Shown here: in pieces, positions 55,205 through 64,000 of the stretch
How the letters are laid out: every line of letters begins with the position of its first letter
Position numbering within the stretch: position 1 is the first letter of the stretch
Assembly: GCF_020295405.1 (NCBI RefSeq)
Contig: NZ_JADEYP010000005.1
Coordinates: 104,338 to 168,337, forward strand
Reading direction: 5' to 3'
DNA length: 64,000 nucleotides
DNA from: Sphingobacterium bovistauri
GTDB taxonomy: Bacteria; Bacteroidota; Bacteroidia; Sphingobacteriales; Sphingobacteriaceae
Notes under the pieces: generated by a model
The model's database searches: none
Told to the model about the DNA's origin: nothing
The model's input: only the letters and a program-made list of their open reading frames with translations
Program-made: the position numbers and the translations under genes

Positions 55205-56752
55205 ATGAAACAAGAATTTATTGAAAAAATAATAACTTCTTACAATCCAAAGGGAGATTTTATCCAATTGGGATCTGGAATATTGAATGGAGAAGTTGTT
55301 ACTGATGCTAAAGTAAATATTGCGCTGAAGATGATGAATCGTCATGGACTTATAGCGGGAGCTACAGGTACTGGAAAGACGCGAACATTACAATTAATCG
55401 CAGAGCAATTATCGGATAGAGGAGTTCCTGTTTTTATGCTTGATGTAAAGGGGGATTTGTCGGGATTGGCTGAAGTAGGAAAAACGAATGATGCATTGAT
55501 TGAGAGAGGAAATGCTGTAGGTATTCCTTTCGAGCCCTCAAGTTTCCCTATTGAAATATTTTCTTTGACAGGTAAGTTGGGAGCTTCTATGCGACTGACT
55601 GTTGAAGATTTTGGACCGGTGATGTTGTCTCGGATATTGGATCTGAATGATACGCAATCAGGCGTGTTAAGTGTTATTTTCAAATATGCACAAGATAATG
55701 GTTTGCCATTGGTGGACTTTGACGATCTGAAAAGATTGTTATCTTATTTGTCAGAAGGAGTAGGGGCAGAAGAGATAAAGGATGATTATGGCAAAATAAG
55801 TAGCGCAAGTTCAGGCGCTATCCTACGGAAAATCGTGGCAATTGAACAGCAAGGTGTCTCACACATTTTTGGAGAGAAAGAATTTGATATCCAAGATTTG
55901 TTTGGTAGAGTTGATGGCAAAGGAGTAATTACATTGCTTAATATTTCAGATATACAGGACCAACCTCTATTATATTCGACTTTTCTATTAAGTTTACTGG
56001 CTCAATTGTTTAAAAAATTACCTGAGGTGGGCGATTTAGATAAACCAAAGTTAGTTTTCTTTTTAGATGAAGCGCACTTATTGTTTAACGGAGCTTCAAA
56101 AGCTTTTTTATCACAAATTGAACAAATTATTAGATTGATACGTTCGAAGGGGATTGGCGTATTTTTCTGTACACAAGCTGCTACTGATGTTTCAGAAAGT
56201 GTATTAAGTCAATTGGGTAATAGAGTACAGCATGCACTGCGTGCATTTACTCCAAATGACGCAGAGAATTTGCGCAAAACTGTCAAAACGTATCCTACCT
56301 CTGAATTCTATGAAATCGATAAGGTGTTAACTTCTTTGGGTACTGGGCAAGCTTTAGTAACTGTTTTGAATGATAAGGGTATTCCAACTGAGGTCGTAGC
56401 TACACATCTTGTGCCTGCCCGTGCTGTAATGGGCCCTTGTTCTGCGGAGGTGTATGAACAAATTACAAAGCAATCGGATTTTTATTCAAAATATCAAGAA
56501 CGTGTAGAGCGTCGTACTGCAGCCGAAATGCTGGAGGAGAAAGAGCAGCAGAATCAGCTTGCGGAAGAAAGAGAGAAAGCACAAGTAGAAGCCGATAAAC
56601 AGGCTCAAAAGTCACGGGCGACGGGTTCTCGTCGACAGTCTCCACTTGAAGCGGCACAGACTCAAGCTAGTCGTACTTTGGCGCGTGAGGGTGTGAAATT
56701 ATTAGGTAAGCTGGCAACAGGATTGTTGAATGCTTTCTTTAAAAAGAAATAG
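55205..56752 (+). CDS. HerA/YjgR-like (DUF853) ATPase
   Basis: 515 aa. Walker A GATGTGKTRT at ~52-61, Walker B VFFLDEAHLLF near 285, then ARTGxxx-style IRLIRSKGIGVFFCTQ. FtsK/HerA-type ATPase of the YjgR/DUF853 family, a putative helicase or DNA-translocation motor. The C-terminal ~80 residues are charged and coiled (EEKEQQNQLAEEREKAQ). Divergent from the SulP cluster; no partner nuclease gene nearby. Confidence 0.88.
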   Translation: MKQEFIEKIITSYNPKGDFIQLGSGILNGEVVTDAKVNIALKMMNRHGLIAGATGTGKTRTLQLIAEQLSDRGVPVFMLDVKGDLSGLAEVGKTNDALIERGNAVGIPFEPSSFPIEIFSLTGKLGASMRLTVEDFGPVMLSRILDLNDTQSGVLSVIFKYAQDNGLPLVDFDDLKRLLSYLSEGVGAEEIKDDYGKISSASSGAILRKIVAIEQQGVSHIFGEKEFDIQDLFGRVDGKGVITLLNISDIQDQPLLYSTFLLSLLAQLFKKLPEVGDLDKPKLVFFLDEAHLLFNGASKAFLSQIEQIIRLIRSKGIGVFFCTQAATDVSESVLSQLGNRVQHALRAFTPNDAENLRKTVKTYPTSEFYEIDKVLTSLGTGQALVTVLNDKGIPTEVVATHLVPARAVMGPCSAEVYEQITKQSDFYSKYQERVERRTAAEMLEEKEQQNQLAEEREKAQVEADKQAQKSRATGSRRQSPLEAAQTQASRTLAREGVKLLGKLATGLLNAFFKKK

Positions 56753-56788
56753 TATATTTGCCGAAATTAATTATATTACCAATACAAT

Positions 56789-57700
56789 ATGGGAAAACCA
56801 ACTTTGTTAGTGCTAGCGGCTGGAATGGCAAGTCGATATGGCTCTTTAAAACAAGTGGACGGATTTGGTCCACATGGCGAAACGATTATTGATTATTCTA
56901 TTTACGACGCTATCAAAGCAGGCTTCGGAAAGGTCGTATTTATCATTCGTAAGGAGTTTGAAGATGTGATGCGTTCAAAGTTTGATGAAAAGCTTGCTGG
57001 TAAAATTGAAGTTGATTATGCTTTTCAGGATTTTGATTTAACAAAATTTGGTGTGGATCGTGTGATTGAGCGTTCAAAACCTTGGGGTACTGCGCACGCT
57101 GTAATGAGTGCTAAAGACAAAGTTAATGAGCCGTTTTGTGTAATTAACGCAGATGACTTTTATGGTACTGATTCTTTTGAGAAGATGGCCAAATTTTTGA
57201 CTTCAGAAGTTTCTGATGCGCACATGTCTTTGATGGGATTTGAAGTAGGGAAAACGATGTCAGACTACGGTTACGTCTCTCGTGGTGTATGTGAGGTAAG
57301 TGCAGCTGGTAATATGGATTCTGTTACGGAACGTACTAATATTTACTATAAGGGCGAAGGGACTGATCATAAAATTGTCTATAATGAAAATGATATAGAG
57401 TACGATTTAGATCCTAAAACTCGTGTTTCCATGAATTTTTGGGGATTTACTCCTAAGGTGTTTGATGTTTGTTTAAATTTATTTCCTTCGTTTGTGGAAG
57501 AAAATGCAGATAATCCAAAAGCTGAATTCTTTATTCCGTCAATTCCTGATTATATGGTAAAGCATGAGATGGCTGATTTTAAAGTAATCCCAACATCATC
57601 AAAATGGTTTGGAGTTACGTACCCTGAAGATAAACCAATCGTGCAAGATAGTATTTCAAAATTGATTTCAGAGGGAGCGTATCCTGAAAAACTTTTTTAA
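56789..57700 (+). CDS. Sugar-phosphate nucleotidyltransferase family protein
   Basis: 303 aa, GT-A/NTP-transferase fold. LVLAAGMASRYGSLKQVDGFGPHGETIIDY at the start holds the nucleotide-binding G-x-G-x-R-like loop, with NADDFYG the metal-binding region near 115. Substrate unknown; NDP-sugar synthesis or phospho-sugar activation are likely. Ends before a terminator; 36 bp downstream of the ATPase gene. Confidence 0.85.
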   Translation: MGKPTLLVLAAGMASRYGSLKQVDGFGPHGETIIDYSIYDAIKAGFGKVVFIIRKEFEDVMRSKFDEKLAGKIEVDYAFQDFDLTKFGVDRVIERSKPWGTAHAVMSAKDKVNEPFCVINADDFYGTDSFEKMAKFLTSEVSDAHMSLMGFEVGKTMSDYGYVSRGVCEVSAAGNMDSVTERTNIYYKGEGTDHKIVYNENDIEYDLDPKTRVSMNFWGFTPKVFDVCLNLFPSFVEENADNPKAEFFIPSIPDYMVKHEMADFKVIPTSSKWFGVTYPEDKPIVQDSISKLISEGAYPEKLF

Positions 57701-57727
57701 AATATTCTTGTTTTATAATAACTTACG

Positions 57728-57757
57728 AAGTGCAAAATTTTATTTTGCACTTTTTTT
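57728..57757 (+). terminator. Terminator after nucleotidyltransferase gene
   Basis: AAGTGCAAAA / TTTTGCACTT stem with 5-nt loop and a T-run; also fits as the barrier before the next gene. Confidence 0.85.
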
Positions 57758-57770
57758 ATGACTTTAAATT

Positions 57771-58457
57771 ATGAAATATATTAAAATGTTTATTCTGTAC
57801 CCAATCTTAGCGATACTTCTATTTGCGGTAATTTATTTTGCTATAGAAGCTATATTATCTCGGATACCAGCAGATGCTAAGGCAAAATTTAGTAATGATA
57901 AATCGTATACGGTTTATTTACTATCCAATGATGTGCATACTGATGTAGTTTTTCCTGTGAAATCGGATTTAGTTGATTGGCGCGATACTTTCCCAATTTC
58001 GGATATAAAAAGTAAGGATAGTACATATAATTGGGTAGGAATTGGTTGGGGAGACAAAGGCTTTTACCTCAATACACCAGAATGGAAAGATTTAACAGCT
58101 AAAACAGCTTTAGTAGCAGCGATAGGGATTGGAGAGACTGCTTTGCATGTGACTTATCACCACCAAATGCAAGAGGGGAAGCTGTGTTATAAAATTGAAA
58201 TCGATAAAGAGCAATATCAACAATTGATTAATCACGTATTAGAGAGTTTAGAAACGAAGGGAGATAATAAACCAATTTATATTGAAACGACTGCTCAATA
58301 TGGCGATTCAGATGCATTTTATGAGGCGTTGGGTTCGTATAGTATGTTCTATTCTTGTAATACATGGACAAATGAAGCACTCAAAAAAGCTAATCTTCCT
58401 TCTGGTATTTGGACTGTCTTTGATAAGGGGATATTAAGATGGTATGGTTATAAATAG
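57771..58457 (+). CDS. TIGR02117/DUF2459 family protein
   Basis: 228 aa. N-terminal membrane helix (~5-27), then a domain with LSNDVHTDVVFPV, YNWVGIGWGDKGFYL and YSCNTWTNEALKKANLPSG, the pattern of the TIGR02117/DUF2459 family, in which the conserved His and Cys suggest a papain-like peptidase. Starts 13 bp after the terminator T-run. Substrate unknown. Confidence 0.82.
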   Translation: MKYIKMFILYPILAILLFAVIYFAIEAILSRIPADAKAKFSNDKSYTVYLLSNDVHTDVVFPVKSDLVDWRDTFPISDIKSKDSTYNWVGIGWGDKGFYLNTPEWKDLTAKTALVAAIGIGETALHVTYHHQMQEGKLCYKIEIDKEQYQQLINHVLESLETKGDNKPIYIETTAQYGDSDAFYEALGSYSMFYSCNTWTNEALKKANLPSGIWTVFDKGILRWYGYK

Positions 58458-58487
58458 TAAAATATTTTTTACATTTTGTAAAAAATA

Positions 58488-58519
58488 TTTGTCATAATGT
58501 ATGGTTTGTTTTACATTTG
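58488..58519 (+). promoter_or_regulatory. Promoter of the membrane protein/HTH pair
   Basis: TTTG (58488-58491), 20-nt spacer, TACATTTG (58512-58519): a full match to the Bacteroidota promoter consensus, 29 bp before the start codon. Confidence 0.65.
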
Positions 58520-58548
58520 TTTCATTGGCTTAGTAAACTTAAATCATT

Positions 58549-59043
58549 ATGAAAAAAATACCTTTATTACCGCGCTATTTTAGATGGATAGGAATAGTAC
58601 TATTTGTTATAGGAATTTGGTTGACCTATTACGAAAGTAATTATAAAAATACAGCTAGTACATTTGAACATTCTTTTATGGAAATACCGATGTTCGTTTT
58701 TTATGATAATCCTAGCTTGGGGGATGGTGAAGTTTGGTTTAGCTTTACTAAGGTTCACTTTGGATTAACTTTGAGATTGCTTATTTCTTTAGTTTCATTA
58801 AGTTTTATTGCCTTTTCTAGAAATAAAGTAGAGGATGAGATGATAAATAGTATAAGATTGTATAGTTGGTGCTGGGCAATAATTGTTATAGTGGTATTTA
58901 GCTTTATAACAACTTTATTCATTTATAATATAGCTTACTTAAACTTTTCATGTCTTTACATCCAATTTATGTTTGTAACATATATTATATTATTCTGGAT
59001 TAATATATGGAAAATGAATAGGAGGTTAGCTCATGAAGAATAA
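58549..59043 (+). CDS. Four-helix membrane protein paired with HTH regulator
   Basis: 164 aa with four hydrophobic helices (~12-28, ~70-90, ~108-128, ~134-154) and a KVEDEMINSIRLYSW loop. Membrane proteins of this layout (DUF2975-like) typically pair with a small YozG-like HTH protein. The last 11 bp overlap the HTH gene, so the two are translationally coupled. Function unknown; an HTH-linked sensor is a possibility. Confidence 0.65.
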   Translation: MKKIPLLPRYFRWIGIVLFVIGIWLTYYESNYKNTASTFEHSFMEIPMFVFYDNPSLGDGEVWFSFTKVHFGLTLRLLISLVSLSFIAFSRNKVEDEMINSIRLYSWCWAIIVIVVFSFITTLFIYNIAYLNFSCLYIQFMFVTYIILFWINIWKMNRRLAHEE

Positions 59044-59233
59044 CATTAAAATAAACCGCTTATTGAAAGGTTATTCTCAAGAACAATTAGCTAATGAAGT
59101 TGGGGTCAGTCGTCAAACTATTAATGCATTGGAAGCTGCTAAATATGTTCCTTCTACTGTGTTATCTTTAAAATTGGCGAAGATTTTAGAGAAATCTATT
59201 GAGGAATTATTTGAACTGGATGAAAATGATTAA
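59033..59233 (+). CDS. Small XRE/YozG-like HTH regulator
   Basis: 66 aa, a single HTH: IKINRLLKGYSQEQLANEVGVSRQTINALEAAKYVPS, the YozG/Cro-like family. It overlaps the membrane protein gene by 11 bp and likely controls the pair's own promoter. Confidence 0.85.
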   Translation: MKNNIKINRLLKGYSQEQLANEVGVSRQTINALEAAKYVPSTVLSLKLAKILEKSIEELFELDEND

Positions 59234-59251
59234 CTTTAATAGAAATTCATT

Positions 59252-60667
59252 ATGAGAAATCTATATTTAATTATTTTCACCTTTATTTCATTTAATTGTA
59301 TAGCTCAAATTACTATTTCAGGTTAAATAGTAGATATTCCTGCGGATTTAGATGCATATGTCTTTTATTATAATAATCCTATCGAGGATGAGGAAATTTC
59401 ATCTACAAGAGTGACACCTGATAGAAATGGTAATATAAAACTAGAAATATACTGTTCAAAAGCAACACGTGCTTACCTTTACATAGGTGAGCAAAGAATT
59501 AATGTTTATTTGCTGCCTAACACCGATATTAGTTTCATAGCTGATTTTAATAATTTGTATAAATCAATAAAGTTTACTGGTAAAAATGCAGCCGATAATA
59601 ATTATTTGGCAGCTGAGTTTTTAGAGGGTTTTTATGAAAAGTCCAATGCATATAGTCAATTTGAGGATGAGCTAGAATTTAAGCTGTTTGTTGATAGTCT
59701 TGAACTTGCGAATAAGGAATTTTTACAAAATTATGGAATTCAGAAGTTGTCTAATGGGTTTAAAAGCTATATTACCAATAGTATAAACTATCAATACATA
59801 TATCCGCGCTGGATGGATCGAATTGGTTATGACCGTACCACACGTCAATTAGATTTTAACAAACCCGTTTCAGAGGATTTTTTTGATTTTTTGAAAACTC
59901 TGAATTTAGGGGATCAAGAAGCGCATGATAATTCAAGTTATATTTTAGCACTTAATCGATATCTATATGAGTTTCAAGATAAAAAAATAGAGGTGCCGAA
60001 GGAGGTGAATGATGGCGATAGGTTATTGTATAAAGCTAGAGCTAAATTTGATTCACGTAAGAAATTATTCAAAAATAAAGTCTTGGATATGCAGCTAACC
60101 TTGTTAATGAGAGATTATTTAGAAGGTATGGCAAAGGATTCTAATTTCGCAGATTCATTATTGTCTGATTATAGAAATAGTTGCAAGAACTTAGATTATG
60201 TCTCCATTATTGAGAAAATTTATAATCAAAATTTAAATTTTTCTCCTGGAAAACAGGCTCCTGATTTTGAGTTGCAAGATGTAAATGGCAAGTTAGTGTC
60301 TTTATCTTCTTTGAAAGGTAAGGTTGTATTTATGGATTTTTGGGCAACTTGGTGTGTACCTTGTCTTGCCTCAATGCCCAAGACGTTGAAATTGATAGAT
60401 AAGTTTAAAGATAATGCTGAAGTTGTCTTTTTATTGATTAATGTAAGTGATAATATGGAGAATTGGAAGAATTATTTAAAAGAGAACAGTTTGCCTGGAA
60501 TAAATTTGTATGCTAATAAAGAGCAATCAAAAATTATTAGAGATAGCTTTAATATTCCCGGAATACCAAGGTATATTCTGATTGATAAGGATGGTAAATT
60601 TATTGATGCGAAAGCGGGAAATGGCGACAATACTGTAAGACAAATTGCAAATGCTTTGAAATTATAA
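59252..60667 (+). pseudogene. TlpA-like thioredoxin protein interrupted by one in-frame stop
   Basis: ATG at 59252 opens a signal peptide (MRNLYLIIFTFISFNCIAQ) and ITISG, then TAA at 59324-59326, after which the same frame runs uninterrupted to 60667. The rest is a DUF4369-like N-terminal domain and a TlpA/thioredoxin domain from ~345 with WATWCVPCLASM, the CxxC active site intact (CVPC), and a cis-Pro region IPGIPRYILIDKDGK. Relatives carry K or Q where the stop sits, so one base change would suffice. It may be a recent pseudogene, a suppressed stop, or a sequencing error. The ATG-less fragment from 59411 lacks a signal peptide. Confidence 0.75.
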
Positions 60668-60805
60668 TCATATAATTTATTGTATTTTTTAGTATAGTGG
60701 AAGCTTATTTTTCAATCGTTACTGTTAATTTTATTTACTCAGTAAACATACTGTAGATCGTTATCTACTTTAAATATTTTTTGTTGTTAATCAATATTAT
60801 TTAGT

Positions 60806-60836
60806 TTTCTAGAAACTACTTTTTAACCTACTTTTG
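60806..60836 (+). promoter_or_regulatory. Promoter of the LVIVD lipoprotein gene
   Basis: TTTC (60806-60809), 19-nt spacer, TACTTTTG (60829-60836), one mismatch from consensus in the -33 box, 41 bp before the chosen start. Confidence 0.5.
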
Positions 60837-60877
60837 TTTGAAACTTGAGCCTTTCAAGTTTCCAAATAAAATTATCT

Positions 60878-62656
60878 ATGAAAAAAGTTTTTTATTTATT
60901 AAGTGTCTCACTTGCATTTACTGTTATTAGTTGTGATAAAGCAGATCCTATTTCCATTGATAAAGTAATCATTGAGAATAATGAAAGTATTTTGGGGAAT
61001 CGTGTAAGCCACGAAAACGTAGGCCTTTTAAATATTCAAAATAAATCTTCAAACGGTGCGAAATTCAAAAGTGGATCACAAGATGAAACAGTTGTTTTAA
61101 CTTCTGCGGATAAAAATTTTGCTCTAGCCTTAGTGTCAGAAGTTTTATCTCCAGTCTATGAAGGGAGCACTTTGAGATCTACACATGTTGCTATATCGGG
61201 TAATTACGCCTATGTTAGTTACAATACTGAGGGAAATAAATATTTAGGTGGGATAGATGTAATCGATATTTCGGAAATCAATTACCCGAAACTAATATCG
61301 AGCGCAAAACTTCCGAATGTGGATGTCAATGCATTGGCTATAGACGGCAATAAGTTATTAATCGCTGGTGCAGCAGATGTTGACTTTTTCTCTGATCTAC
61401 CAACATCTGCTTGGACTTCGTATATGACTCTTAATAATGGACTATTAGGATCAAATTATGATTTTACGAGTCTGTATGGGCAGGCTGCCATCGATGTTTA
61501 TCCTGGAACATCGAATTCAAATTACGTAGTTTCCGGAAGCCAGGGTGTATTGGCGAAGCTGAATAAGCAAACAGGAAAAGCTGAATTGATGATTGATATC
61601 GCAGATCTGAGGTCTGTAAGAAATGTTAATGGAAAAGTGCTGGCATTAAGTGGTACAGGTGTTTTAAAGGTTTATAATGAGGCATTAGCGTTCGAGAAAG
61701 ATATCAATGTGGCACAAAATAACACAGAATCAAAAAGAGTCTTGGATGTATATCAAAATTATGTTTTTGTTCCTCAAGGAAAAAAGGGATTTGCAACATA
61801 TAATATTATGTCAGGAGGTCTAATTGCTGAGTACGCTATACCTCAATATGTAGGTAATGATAATAATATAAACTTTGAAGATGTTGTTACTAATTCTGTA
61901 TCAGTGAATGGAGATAAGATATTTGCAGCAAATGGAGCTGCGGGTATTTCAATTTATAATTTTGATAACTCTGTTGGCTCAGCTAATTTATTGGGTACCG
62001 CTAGTTTTAATGGATTGGAATTGACTTCAAGTAATTTTGTTATTAGTCGTGAAAATTATGTTTTTGTAGCTTCGGGTAGAGGTGGATTGAAAATTTTAAA
62101 AATGATAGATCTTACCCCTAAAACTATAACTTGTAGTGGGAATTATCCAGTATATAACAAGAACGAGAGTTGGTTAAATATTAATTCTAATGATAGTAAA
62201 AATTACTCTGGAACATATAATTTCCAAGGCGTGAATGTCAATGATGAATTAATTTGGTGTGGAGCTATTGGTTCTATTGCTAGTGATTTAAATATTAATT
62301 CTAATGGAAAGTTTACAGTTTATGGAACATTGGCTGCTTCAAAGGCTTTAAATGTAAATTCAACAGCTAACATTTATGGGGCAGGTGTGGTAGAAGGAAA
62401 TTTGCATTTGAATAGTAATGGTGTATTAAACATAATAGGAACTGTGTCACAGGGTAAAAGTGGTACAAAAACTACATTTCATATTAATGGGAAGTTGATT
62501 ATTGATGGTGAAGTAGTTGTATACGGCGATTTGAATTTAAATAATAGTAGTTCAGTAGAATTTAAAAATACAAGTTCTAAACTCATTGTATACGGAAAGA
62601 TTACTAATAATAATGCTAAAATTATTAATGGTAATATTACTAAAGTAGGAAACTAG
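60878..62656 (+). CDS. LVIVD-repeat lipoprotein with C-terminal beta-helix
   Basis: 592 aa. Start at ATG 60878 gives a lipoprotein signal (MKKVFYLLSVSLAFTVISC, Cys19); a start at 60845 would precede the signal by 11 residues and lies just after the -7 box. Residues ~80-410 are a beta-propeller of LVIVD-type repeats (HVAISGNYAYVSYNTEG, GIDVIDISEINYPKLISS, ENYVFVASGRGGLKILKM). From ~440 an Asn/Ser-rich bactofilin-like strand stack follows (LNINSNGKFTVYGTL, LNVNSTANIYGAG, LHLNSNGVLNIIGTV). Surface-exposed lipoprotein by inference; function unknown. Confidence 0.8.
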   Translation: MKKVFYLLSVSLAFTVISCDKADPISIDKVIIENNESILGNRVSHENVGLLNIQNKSSNGAKFKSGSQDETVVLTSADKNFALALVSEVLSPVYEGSTLRSTHVAISGNYAYVSYNTEGNKYLGGIDVIDISEINYPKLISSAKLPNVDVNALAIDGNKLLIAGAADVDFFSDLPTSAWTSYMTLNNGLLGSNYDFTSLYGQAAIDVYPGTSNSNYVVSGSQGVLAKLNKQTGKAELMIDIADLRSVRNVNGKVLALSGTGVLKVYNEALAFEKDINVAQNNTESKRVLDVYQNYVFVPQGKKGFATYNIMSGGLIAEYAIPQYVGNDNNINFEDVVTNSVSVNGDKIFAANGAAGISIYNFDNSVGSANLLGTASFNGLELTSSNFVISRENYVFVASGRGGLKILKMIDLTPKTITCSGNYPVYNKNESWLNINSNDSKNYSGTYNFQGVNVNDELIWCGAIGSIASDLNINSNGKFTVYGTLAASKALNVNSTANIYGAGVVEGNLHLNSNGVLNIIGTVSQGKSGTKTTFHINGKLIIDGEVVVYGDLNLNNSSSVEFKNTSSKLIVYGKITNNNAKIINGNITKVGN

Positions 62657-62677
62657 TTCTGTATAAACTTTCACGAG

Positions 62678-62708
62678 AGCCATTGATTATTTATCGATGG
62701 CTTTTTTG
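62678..62708 (+). terminator. Terminator after LVIVD lipoprotein gene
   Basis: 10-bp stem AGCCATTGAT / ATCGATGGCT (one G-T pair), 5-nt loop, T6. Confidence 0.75.
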
Positions 62709-62832
62709 TTTAGTAATCAACTAATGATTCGTTATGATTTTCAAGAGGTGATATATAAAACTATACTGTTTTAACATTTGAATGTAACTATACTTTTATT
62801 TGTAATATTTTCAATATTAGCGCGTTATAGGT

Positions 62833-62840
62833 TATATTTG
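62833..62840 (+). promoter_or_regulatory. -7 box of small membrane protein gene
   Basis: TATATTTG 19 bp before the ATG at 62860; no -33 TTTG at normal spacing. Confidence 0.35.
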
Positions 62841-62859
62841 TCTTGTAAATCTAATCAAT

Positions 62860-63075
62860 ATGAACTTTTTTATAACTTTTGGTCGAATCATTCGTTTTGT
62901 GCTAGCAGTCTTTACATTGGTCGCAGCAATTAACTACATTCAAGAATCAACATTCAATATTGAGTTGACGGATATTGCTAAGCAAATGCAAGGAGAATTC
63001 TCAATTCAATTGGATGAGTTTGATGTTAGGTTAGCATTAAATGATAGCACCCTCATGTTGAAGGTTGAAGCCTAA
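62860..63075 (+). CDS. Small single-helix membrane protein
   Basis: 71 aa. Hydrophobic segment at ~5-25 (ITFGRIIRFVLAVFTLVAAI), then a polar C-terminal part (ESTFNIELTDIAKQMQGEFSIQLDEFDVRL). No family recognised. It has a plausible -7 box and a terminator-bounded context, so I regard it as a real gene of unknown function. Confidence 0.55.
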   Translation: MNFFITFGRIIRFVLAVFTLVAAINYIQESTFNIELTDIAKQMQGEFSIQLDEFDVRLALNDSTLMLKVEA

Positions 63076-63116
63076 TTTTAGATTTTGTTACTACAATAAT
63101 GAAAATTTCGAAGAAA

Positions 63117-63722
63117 TTAATCTTCTAGATTTTCTATTTTAATAATGTTTATACCTCTGAAACAATCATCCACACATCCTTGTGGCACATATCCGGCTGT
63201 CGAGATTAGGCCATTATTTTTTGTTTCAAAATAAATTGTTGATTTAGGACGCTTAACAATCCATTCATTTTTTGTTTTATTATAAATCTGTTCTAAGGTC
63301 ATCAGTTCATTTTCACTGCCGTGATTACCTAAGTTCTCTTTATTTTCAACCCATTGCAATTTATCAATAACCTCTGTACCATATGAAGATTGTATTTCAT
63401 CTTCTTTGATGCCTATTTCTTTTAGAGCTTCTATTGCGAGCTGTTTTGTCCAGCCACTTTCTGGTATTGTTTTACTTCCTATTCGAAAGTATTTAAACTC
63501 TCTTTTTGTGATTTGGTTGTTTTCTATGGTAATTTTGGTATGTATAGTAGTTCCTACCCATGAAGTTAGTTGAGTTGTATAAGAGTAGGTTTGGTTGTTA
63601 GTCTTGCTGAATTGCTGCCATGTTTTATAGCTTTTTTCATATTCGTTTTCGTATTCTGAATCATCTTTGCTACAGCTTAAGAATGTAATTATGATTAGGA
63701 GAATGTAGATTATTTTATTCAT
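63117..63722 (-). CDS. Lipoprotein of unknown function
   Basis: 201 aa. Lipoprotein signal MNKIIYILLIIITFLSC (Cys17), then a polar domain with YKTWQQFSKTNNQTYSYTTQLTSWVGTTIHTKITIEN. Two cysteines near the C-terminus (GCVDDCF) could form a disulfide. No family recognised; convergent with the small membrane protein gene. Confidence 0.7.
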   Translation of the reverse strand: MNKIIYILLIIITFLSCSKDDSEYENEYEKSYKTWQQFSKTNNQTYSYTTQLTSWVGTTIHTKITIENNQITKREFKYFRIGSKTIPESGWTKQLAIEALKEIGIKEDEIQSSYGTEVIDKLQWVENKENLGNHGSENELMTLEQIYNKTKNEWIVKRPKSTIYFETKNNGLISTAGYVPQGCVDDCFRGINIIKIENLED

Positions 63723-63810
63723 AATTTTAAGTTTATGTAAATATAACGAAAGGAAATGTCGTATTGCTACAAATAAAAAATCCCCTTAGAAATTTCCGAG
63801 GGCACTGAAA

Positions 63811-63834
63811 AAGTCTCAACTTTTAATGAGACTT
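63811..63834. repeat. Hairpin 1 near right edge
   Basis: AAGTCTCA / TGAGACTT, 8-bp stem, 8-nt loop, preceded by GGCACTGAAA. This start resembles ends of some insertion sequences but is not diagnostic. Confidence 0.4.
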
Positions 63835-63838
63835 AAAG

Positions 63839-63876
63839 AAATGACTGAGTATAGGATTTACCTTACTCAGTCATTT
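63839..63876. terminator. Hairpin 2 near right edge
   Basis: 13-bp stem AAATGACTGAGTA / TACTCAGTCATTT with a 12-nt loop and trailing T-run; terminator-like in either direction. Confidence 0.55.
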
Positions 63877-63931
63877 TTGTTTAAAGGATTTCTGGAAGTT
63901 TGCTTTTTAATGGCCTTGTTAAAGATTTAAC

Positions 63932-64000
63932 CTACTTGGACTTGCTATTTGGTTTTCTAGCATCCCAATTCGATTGTTTTTGAGGCAATACCCCTCCTTT
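63932..64000 (-). other. Possible 3' end of a gene entering from the right
   Basis: A minus-strand frame open at the right edge encodes about 22 residues (KGGVLPQKQSNWDARKPNS...) and stops TAG at 63932-63934, just before the terminator-like hairpin. It may be the C-terminus of a transposase or another gene; too short to identify. Confidence 0.25.

Noticed and set aside
1..64000. CRISPR array, prophage or integrative element
   Set aside because: No regularly spaced direct repeats, integrase, attachment repeats or phage structural genes were seen; the genes look largely chromosomal.

Overview
The window looks like a chromosomal segment of an AT-rich Bacteroidota, most probably a Sphingobacteriaceae member (Sphingobacterium/Pedobacter-like). 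Reasons: start codons lack Shine-Dalgarno sequences; promoters of the TTTG-N19/20-TAnnTTTG type sit upstream of several genes; and the gene families are typical of the phylum (DUF1080, DUF2723, fimbrillin-like lipoproteins, TlpA-like thioredoxins, YwqK/MORN repeats, a TPR/OMP/ExbB/ExbD/TonB operon). The genus is an inference.

Layout. 1-7 kb: a 5'-truncated HEAT + double DUF1080 protein, prs on the minus strand, two identical tRNA-Gln(TTG) genes each with its own promoter and terminator, and a large DUF2723 membrane protein. 7-12.7 kb: two tandem minus-strand modules, each a ~68-aa peptide gene followed 18 bp later by a ~700-aa lipoprotein with a fimbrillin-like N-terminus and a GATase/ThuA-like C-terminus. 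A third module lies at 47.8-50.8 kb, where the intact peptide gene is 700 bp away and a decayed peptide relic abuts the lipoprotein gene. 13-16.6 kb: pyrR-pyrB and a Gcr-like membrane protein. 16.9-26.2 kb: a plus-strand operon for a TPR protein, an outer-membrane barrel, an HU-CCDC81/SPOR protein, ExbB, ExbD, a TonB-like protein and FolC. 26.2-27.3 kb: three consecutive decayed gene fragments. 27.3-32.1 kb: a lipoprotein, a YwqK/MORN-repeat protein and a TPM-domain membrane protein. 32.2-42.9 kb: a tightly packed minus-strand operon (YbjN-like, PspA, PLDc_N-like, DUF4177, NfeD/YqiJ-like, flotillin, serine hydrolase, 1615-aa AAA+ ATPase) with a divergent XRE regulator; I read it as a membrane-stress system. 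43.7-47.7 kb: uvrA and a DUF2157-like protein. 51.3-55.0 kb: two beta-carbonic anhydrases, a SulP transporter and a small protein, a probable bicarbonate module. 55.2-64 kb: a HerA/YjgR-like ATPase, a nucleotidyltransferase, a TIGR02117-like protein, a membrane protein/HTH pair, a TlpA-like gene broken by one in-frame stop, an LVIVD/beta-helix lipoprotein, two small proteins, and a hairpin-rich right edge that may be an IS end.

The most interesting undescribed element is the peptide + lipoprotein module. Two of the peptides have identical 38-residue C-termini although their DNA differs at 8 sites, all synonymous, while their N-termini diverge. The FWDF/FFDF C-terminus and an IATAST core recur at the third locus. 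All three peptide genes have a TAnnTTTG box upstream and a similar leader element. The second candidate is the PspA/flotillin/AAA+ operon with its divergent regulator and the neighbouring TPM protein.
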